From positions 1 through 10,143 of the forward strand of contig JAOXYB010067323.1 in assembly GCA_028565635.1 (NCBI GenBank): a stretch of DNA of 10,143 nt. Reading direction: 5' to 3'. The stretch's first letter is position 1. Each line of letters begins with the position of its first letter. This DNA is from Phoronis ovalis. Lineage: Eukaryota > Phoronida > Phoronidae. The notes beneath the pieces are model-generated. The model did no database searches, was not told the origin of the DNA, and saw only the letters and a list, made by a program, of their open reading frames with translations. Below, in pieces: positions 1 through 7,700 of the stretch. The translations under genes and the position numbers were made by a program.

Positions 1-1531
1 AGATAAATGACTCAAAACACTGTTCCCAGAGCATTGTTGTAACATGTTCATTATAGCATAACCTTTCCCCCTCAAATGAAAACAACCAAAACGTAAAAAC
101 AGTTCAACATTTTAGGGTGCAACTTGGAGGTTGTGTTACATTTATATTCTTCTACATAATAGCAAACATTCATCTTTTTGCATAAAATGGTTACTATGGC
201 AACAATTTAATGATTTTCAGTTAATTTTTTTAAGAACTAGTTTTTAATAATATGTTTTAGGCTAATATTAATAAAGCAGATGCCTTTTCTGATATTTCTT
301 TGTAAAATTACGAGTAAATATTTCCTTAACTTGAAGAAATGTTAACCCCGGATGTTAACAACCTGTTCTCAAGTCAGATACCATGTAAATGCATCACTAC
401 GGCAGGTGATGACATGATCTGCGGATTATATGCAGTTTTAAACGGTTAGCGTGACCCTTATGTGGGACAATATACATATATCACACTTCAAAAAGATGTT
501 AAGAATAGAAGTACGCAAAATCTATATTACTTCAAAATGAAATTAAGCCTCAACAGTTTGACAAGTCCTTCGATTTCAAAAAAAAATATCTAAGCAGTTT
601 CAAGATCCCCGTTCTATAAATAACATGAACATGAACCCTGTATGCACAGGTGAATAAATTACGGATTACAGAAGAAAATCAAATTAAAAATGCTGATCTT
701 ATTTTAAAAACTAATCATGGAATGTTAAAAAACAAAACCTGCTTAATGACTGTTGTATTACACAGACGGAAAGGCGTTTATTTACATTTTGTTCACGAAG
801 ATCCTTGGAGGCCGCCATGTTTGTTATTGTGCCGACACAAGCAGTTACAAAATATGTACTATTTAGTTTTTACATTTTCCAAAGAAAATAAAAAGTTATA
901 GCATAACATAATTATGTAATTTTATTAAACATTCTTTGGACATTGTGTTTTTAATTTTATAACTTTCCAAATGCTGTTAAATATTTAGAAAAAACTAAAT
1001 TCAAGATTGTCTTGTCTATGTCCAAAAGGGTGTAATAAAGTTCAAAGTTATGTAATTAAATAAATATTGGTGATTTAGACCTGTATTTGATAGATATTGA
1101 AAGAATAACTTAAGGACAAATTATTTCCGTGGCAAGATTAATGGAAGAAGTGCATTTCTTTGCTATAAAACTGAAATTAATTTTCCAAGCACATTTAACT
1201 ACAGAAATCTCGCGCATTGACCAAAATTGTTTGAGTCTAAATTACAAATAAGAAGAAGTCGTTTTTACGTGTAAAATTGCAGCATTAAAACTAGATTCGT
1301 TGCTGCCTAGGTTGGTACAAAAATTTATTTTCAACTGTCTCTTGAAGTTAAGAAAATTAGTTATAACTATTACATTGTCCACCAATTGAAAGTGTTACAT
1401 CTCGAGCAATTTGTGTCACGAAAATTGTGAACTGTTCTCCAAATTTGACAGACGAAAATGCAGTTTGCTAGCTATTAAAGACGGTTAAATAATTAAAAAG
1501 CGTTTTAGAAAAATGTACAGTTTTTTTGTAG
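1..1531. other. Upstream region, no supported gene
   Basis: It is AT-rich and presumably the intron or flank upstream of exon A. I searched all frames for the VWD GDPH/FDG region and saw none. The longest + frame (650-901) starts at GTG and has no recognisable domain. The only other item is the weak minus-strand start candidate at 711-818. Confidence 0.5.
711..818 (-). other. Weak candidate first coding exon on minus strand
   Basis: On the minus strand ATG at 818-816 sits in ACAAACATGGCGGCC, a good start context, and reads MAASKDLREQNVNKRLSVC before a stop at 713-711 (35 codons). A GT at about 760 could be a donor. CATGGCGGC also resembles the core of a YY1 site. I do not recognise the product; this may be chance. 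Confidence 0.15.
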
Positions 1532-1725
1532 ATTTATTTGCCGACTGGTACCAAAGTAGAAATTAAAATGCGTGGTTCCTGGCGTGCAGCATACATGGAA
1601 ATAGACATAATACCTTCAGCAGTCGACATTAAAAATAGTTTGGGATTATGTGGTTACATGGACGGTAATATTGCCAATGATTTTATACCGCGTTATGGCG
1701 GTATTGACTTTGGCTCATCATGGAG
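1532..1725 (+). CDS. Exon A: C-terminal part of VWD domain
   Basis: The acceptor is a T-rich tract ending TTTTTTTGTAG at 1531 and the donor is TGGAG|GTAAG at 1726. Read from 1532 in phase 0, the exon gives 64 codons plus two bases (phase 2 out). The peptide carries the VWD signatures LPTGTKVEI, a strand pattern ending MEIDIIPSA, and the strongly conserved GLCGYMDGN followed by NDF. These are the C-terminal beta strands and the calcium-loop/LCG region of von Willebrand D domains. The last residues, FGSSW, run into Arg-Val-Pro in the next exon, as in VWDE proteins. The preceding VWD exons (GDPH region) were searched for in 1-1531 and not found, so the gene begins outside the window or behind a very long intron. 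Confidence 0.88.
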
Positions 1726-4700
1726 GTAAGAGGCTGCACTAGATTTAAGTGTTTCATATAAAAGCATATATTATAGGGTACCGTCATCTGAATCGGAAGA
1801 TAGTTATGACTTTGGGAAAAAACATTTGACATTTTTGTTTTAGGGTACCTTCCGAGGAAAGCTTATATAACGGCGGTAATGATACATTGAAGACCTTTTA
1901 TTCAAGACATACATATTGTAATTGTCCTAAGGATGACAACGCTCCAAACAAACCACCAGTACAAGAAGCAGAATGTTCTTTAAGCCACGATGTTGAACTG
2001 TGTATCGAAAAAGCTCACGAAATTACGGAAAGAGAACTTGAAAAATGTCAAAGAAAAAAACGATCAACTAGTATCGATTATGTAGATGATAACGATGACG
2101 TCATTTATGAATTCATTTATGATGAGAACTTTGTACCAGAAGTAAGTACCAAAACAGTGCATGAGTACATCCTTATAATTATACCGTTAACATACGTGTC
2201 TGTTTTAATTGTTATTTGTGTAATTGTTATTTCCCAAGACATATAAGCCCCCACAAATGTTTGCTTATTGCATAAATTATCCGATCGTATTGAGGCACCC
2301 ACAAGAGAATTCAGAGTTATGAACATGTCCACGAACATAGTCAGAAGTAATATATATTATTTTATAGTTAAACGAAGTTTACGTGTAAGTTGAAGTTTGA
2401 AATTCTATCACATAAAGAGTGGTAACCAAGGACTGACATGAAGAACGAACGCCATCTACAGGGAGTGTTAAAACGTCATATCTTTAAATCCCCTATAGTG
2501 GGCACACAATCAGAATTTAAATAAAGAATAAATTAAATAAGTAGCCAAGCTGACTATCCCAAATAAACATCCACACGAGGAGGCAGAGGAGGGCATGTCA
2601 GTCCTTAGTTACTACTGTTTATGAGAAAGAATTACAGTTACAGATTTTGTACCCCCCCATGTTGTTTATATATGCCACAGCTGTCATATTATCCAGCTGA
2701 AAATCTAATATGTACATCAGACCACAAAATCTTGTCAAGCTAATAAAAACCAGATAAAGTTCTCTTACATTAATATGTAAGGACTTTTGTCCTTGAGATT
2801 CAAATATTTCATTTCTTGTACTTGTAATGCCCCAACCACTATTACTGGAGTCTGTCTGAAAAAACAACATATTGTATCTCATGAGCAATCTTTTTGTAAG
2901 AATCCATGTCATTATCAATCCTCCAACTGAAATCATATTTAGCTAAATCTGACAAACACAATTGTCCATCATAATTGCCACCATTTTTAGCCAGAGCCTT
3001 AATTTCGTCACGTTCAATATTTCTATAAAGCAGTCTACAATATTCAGCTTCAGGTAAAGAAGATACTGTTTTCCCTATAACATGCGCTATGAAGCTTATT
3101 GCGAAAAAGATTTATTTTTATACAATTGACCTAGACAGGTTCACAATAGCATACGTAAGCAAGTTACTAAATTAAGTAGAAATAATTCCATGAAATTTTG
3201 GTTTCTTTTACTTTAAGAAGTAATATTTCTGTCAATCTTTGTCAGTCTAATTTCCCTTCAAGTAAAACAACCATATAAGCCAGAGCAAATAAATAAAAAT
3301 AAGAAAATTCATAAATTTAATGTTGCTTAACTAACTCGGGCAGATAATTTAGCCTATACTGTTGTTACATGAATTGTATCGTCATGCCACGTGATGCTTA
3401 ATTCACGATGTTGTCCGGTGTTTTACGTCTTGTCTATACGTACAACAGGAGGTTGAGTGGAAAGAACCTTGGACTGAAGACCTGTGAAGCTTATATCAAT
3501 AAATCCTCATCGGCATTTGAGTGTGTCGAGTTCGTTCCAAATGTAAAGGCATTTGATGACATTGAAAACTGTGTGCAAGATATTCGTGTAAGTATTTTTT
3601 TTCTGTCCACTCTAGTATATTGAATCATACCTTTTGTTATTGTAACGTGTTTTTTTTTGTAAATGTTTTACTTTTTTGCACCTATTCAAACTGAAGAATT
3701 ATGTGCTCAGATTACTGGATCATTTTTCTGTACACTATTTCTTAACAACTGTGCCAATGAAAAATAACCTGCACTTATTTACTAAACTTAGCTGCTACTC
3801 TATATTATTTTGGAAATGTAACAATCTCTTAAGACTAATAGATCACTGTTTTTCTTGCTTATCTTAAATGATAAATGTGTTAACTGTTTCTTACGTTGTA
3901 TTTAATATATATCAAATGTTTACTTAGTTTTGATATACGTAGCTTTCAAATGGCAGTACGGAGTGGAGCATTACCCATCTTGAGTCTGTGAAAAGCGCTT
4001 GTAATTTAGAAATTCAGAAAAATGTTAGTTTGTGGACAATTACTGATAATACCACGGGAGCAGCTGTTCCAATCCCAGTGATTGCTGACATTGTTGCTTC
4101 TAGCTGTCCGAATGAATGTAGCTTCAGTGGAGATTGTGTAAATAGTAAGTTCATATATAGACAATGCATCACGCATCAGATAATGAAGAGTCTTTATGTA
4201 ACGACAAATTGTTTTCTTAATTTTTATAAGACTTACATTAATAAGATGTATCAGTAAGGTTTTATTCCATTTAACTTTATTTTATTTTTTTAAAAATGTG
4301 GTTAACCGAGTAGGGTTGATATATTGAAAACATATGATGAGAGTTATAATATCATTTTGACAATTCTACTTCAAGTATCTTTGTTTTACTCTATCACAAC
4401 TAAGAATTTACAAAACAAATAATTTGTTCAGAGTACCGTTTAGTACAAGAACCTTCAATAATTTATCAAATTTATTTGTTTACAAAATTATTTACTGTTA
4501 TACAATATAAGGCCAAGGTGAATTGCTTCATGCGGTTTGCAATTAATTTTACTGTAGGTACCTGTTTATGCAAGGATGGACTGTTAGGAGACGACTGTTC
4601 TATTAATAAAACGGTTCCACCAGAGCTGTATTCCATCCCCAAACAAGGTTTATGTGATCTTAGCCTTCGACCTTGCGAAATTACTCCTGTGAAAGGACAA

Positions 4701-7700
4701 TTTTTTGACATTTCTAACACAACATGCCGCTTACGTGAATTCACGGTGGGTGCATTTTAAATTCTTGACTCTTTGAATTAAATTAAATTCCGTTGCATAG
4801 TAATGGTTTTCATATTAAGCATGTACATTTAAATCTAAGAAAAAATCAAGATCTTTCAAAAATATATAAATATTAACAGTTATTTGAAATACGGAAAATG
4901 TAAGGAAATCATTCCTATTTCATTTTTAGCAAATTTCATCATTGTATTATCATTTTAACGGTAACATTTAACATTTATTAACGTTTCATTCTAGATTTCG
5001 GGTTCCACACACCACGTAATAAATAAGGTGGATTTTGTACCGGCACAATTTCAGTATCTGGGTGAAATTTTCTGTCCATTACCAGAACGTTTTAGACGAA
5101 GACGGCGACGTGCTGTTAAAAATACAGTGGGTGCTATTGGATATTTTGTCAGCACCTCATATGACAACGAGCATTTCAGTAATGAACTTACTATAATTGC
5201 ATACAACGCGGTTTGCGAAGTCTGTAATACGACTTCCTTGGAGTGTTTCCATAAGGTAACATTAAGTGACAATTACGCCAACGTATATGTTTTATTGTTT
5301 TAATCAGATACGGCGCTTTACTGTTACTTGGTTACATTACATAGTACAATTATTTGAATCCGTGTTTGTTAGAGTGTCTAACATTGTTAAAATGCTGCGC
5401 AAAGGTTATTTTGTCTGCCTATTTTTAAACAGCATCTCTTTTCGCTATTGTTTATATATTTCCCTCTACATCGCTCTTAGTTTTTTATGCCAGCAAATAC
5501 CAGATTTTGATATTTCTCGCCATAATTTTCTGAACTTTTTTCATTTTAAAATTTCGCAGACTAACTCATGTCGCATTGATGGTCTATGTTATGCTTCTGG
5601 AGGAAAAAATCCGATTAACAACTGCCAAGTGTGTGACCCTAAAACGAGTAATATAACATGGACAGATATGGTATAATTCCAGTTTAGTTGCTAACATTAC
5701 ATTTAATACCTACAATACTATTTTTTGCTGTTATTTTATATGTAGAACATGTATCATGTTTAAAATCCTTGGCTTAAGGTATATATCAGTCTTCAGTGTT
5801 GCCTTAAAAAGCCTCTGTTATTTTAACGTTCATGTTCTACATGAATGTGTACAATTACATCACACTACTTAAAGGGCGAGCTACACACCATAGAGAATAG
5901 CAAAATTTGCCTATCATTTTTACACGTAATTTATGTTGATAGATGATTGCATAAACATTTTGTTTTGAAACTTTCGTTTAATTATCTGAACACGATTGCA
6001 ATACATTTCGCAATATTCAGTAGCTGTTCTAGAAGTAAAGTTTTGCAACAATGTTAGAAATTTTCAATAATCCGCCATTTTTAATCTCGTTCCGCACGTT
6101 TTTACGATGAATATACTATCAACAGATAACTTCAACAATATTGGCATACTTATTATTATACTTAGCAGCCTTTTCCAATTTTAGAAAAATTAAAAAAATT
6201 AGGGCGAAAGTTGTATCAGTTTTTGTTTCTTACTGCACTGATGCATGCACAAACAACCACTATGGATGTAGGCATGTATACGAAATGAACTATCAAATGT
6301 CTAAGGCTCATTATATGTATTCGATATTTGAAAAAGCAAGGGTAAAATTTGAGACTGCATGGTATCTTTACAGGACAATTCCTGTTTGATTGAAGACTAC
6401 TGTTTTTCCAACTTTAATGTAAATCCTGGCAGCCCTTGCTTCGAATGCAACAGTAATGTATCTAACAGCACTTGGACACAAAAGGTAAAAACACAAAATG
6501 ATGTGTAAAAAAATGTTTTGAAATTTAGAATAATTCCTGCAGTGTGTTTATTTCTTAGACAAATCATAAGAAAAATCACAATAAAATACGGAATAAAGTA
6601 ATAACTAAATGGCAAATCATGCGAAGTAGTTATTAGAATGATATACACAAATTGCTTTGTGCTTGCATTTTGTATTGAAAGATGGCAAACAACGGCACAG
6701 AGCTAGAATGTCACTCTTTCATTATTATATTTAGCAAGGCACGTGTTTCATTGACTGGGTTTGTTACGACGAGGGTGATTTAAACTATGAAATGAAGTGC
6801 GAAGCCTGTCAATCAAACATTAGCCACACATCTTGGATAATACCGGTAAGGAGTTTATCGTCATCGACAACTATTAGCATTTTCCAAATAATTTCATGAT
6901 TTTTTGATAACCCAAGAATATTAATATATGTTTTTATATTGTATTGTCTATATTAACGAATTATTAGTCGTCAAAACAATTCAATTTTATTATTAAGCTT
7001 ACTCTTACAGACTATTCAGTAAAATCGATATATAACATTAATATTGATAACCCAAGAATATCACTAATAATTCGTTTAACATAGACTACACAATATAAAA
7101 CACCATGTGTTTAATGTATAGATCCGAGCAGTTTGCTCTGCATTTATACTGGTTTAAAAACGCATATACTTCATTAGTACTATAATCATATTAATAGTAA
7201 TACTAATATTGTGTAGATACATAGGTGTTTGACATATGCACGAACCGATTGTGATAGTTGCTGCATAATGGTCATTGGTACCTATTGGTACATTACTGCA
7301 GCATTGCATGTAGATAGATTTGTAACGAAGGGTTTGTCAATGTTTTTGCAGGCATCTTATTGTAAAATCAACGGCATATGCTACAATTCAAGTTATCGTG
7401 ATCCTGCAGATTACTGCATGACTTGTAAACCAGAACAAAGTCAAACAGAACTGATTGCTGGTTAGTATTCCAATCACATACAGGTTAAAATTATTGTGTA
7501 TATTCATATTTTATTACAAATGACTAGTCTTAGTGTGAACCATTCGTCACTTATAATTAAAAAAACAGTACTTATGTATAGTAATTATTCTAATACTTTT
7601 CACCTTAATTAATTTTAGATGAATCATGTTTGAGAACTACTGCAACACCATCACAGACAACACGAACGCCTTTTAGTAAAATCACGCATGAAGTGTCGAC

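Larger units (their letters stand above)
2142..3448 (+). other. Intron with retrotransposon remnant; possible missing exon
   Basis: This 1.3 kb stretch separates exon B (phase 0 out) from the next exon (phase 2 in). It contains a long inverted repeat (2399-2635) and a minus-strand DIRS-type remnant (about 2640-3105). Family knowledge predicts a short Trp-Pro-Thr containing stretch here, before the SGK segment of the next exon. I could not find it in any + frame. A microexon, a lost exon or use of a weak donor at 2165 are all possible. Confidence 0.6.

Noticed and set aside
449-480. RDPYVG-like reading that recalls the VWD GDPH start
   Set aside because: The match is only three or four residues, with no following VWD pattern and a stop just upstream.
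650-901. 83-codon open frame on the + strand
   Set aside because: It starts at GTG, has no domain pattern or splice context, and lies in AT-rich sequence.
2117-2338. Minus-strand open frame opposite the end of exon B
   Set aside because: It overlaps a well-supported + exon and its donor and shows no domain.
3676-3867. 63-codon + frame in an intron
   Set aside because: It has no domain, and flanking exons splice in matching phase without it.
4472-4744. Minus-strand open frame over exon E
   Set aside because: It is a shadow of the EGF-like exon, which has matching splice sites and family motifs.
5051-5272. Minus-strand open frame over exon F
   Set aside because: It is a shadow of a strongly supported + exon.
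6141-6389. 82-codon + frame with a CTDACTNNHYGC stretch, possible EGF remnant
   Set aside because: Cys spacing is incomplete, no splice sites support it, and it overlaps Cys repeat 2 in another frame.
6397-6648. Minus-strand open frame over Cys repeat 2 and its intron
   Set aside because: It crosses a clear exon/intron boundary of the + gene and has no domain.
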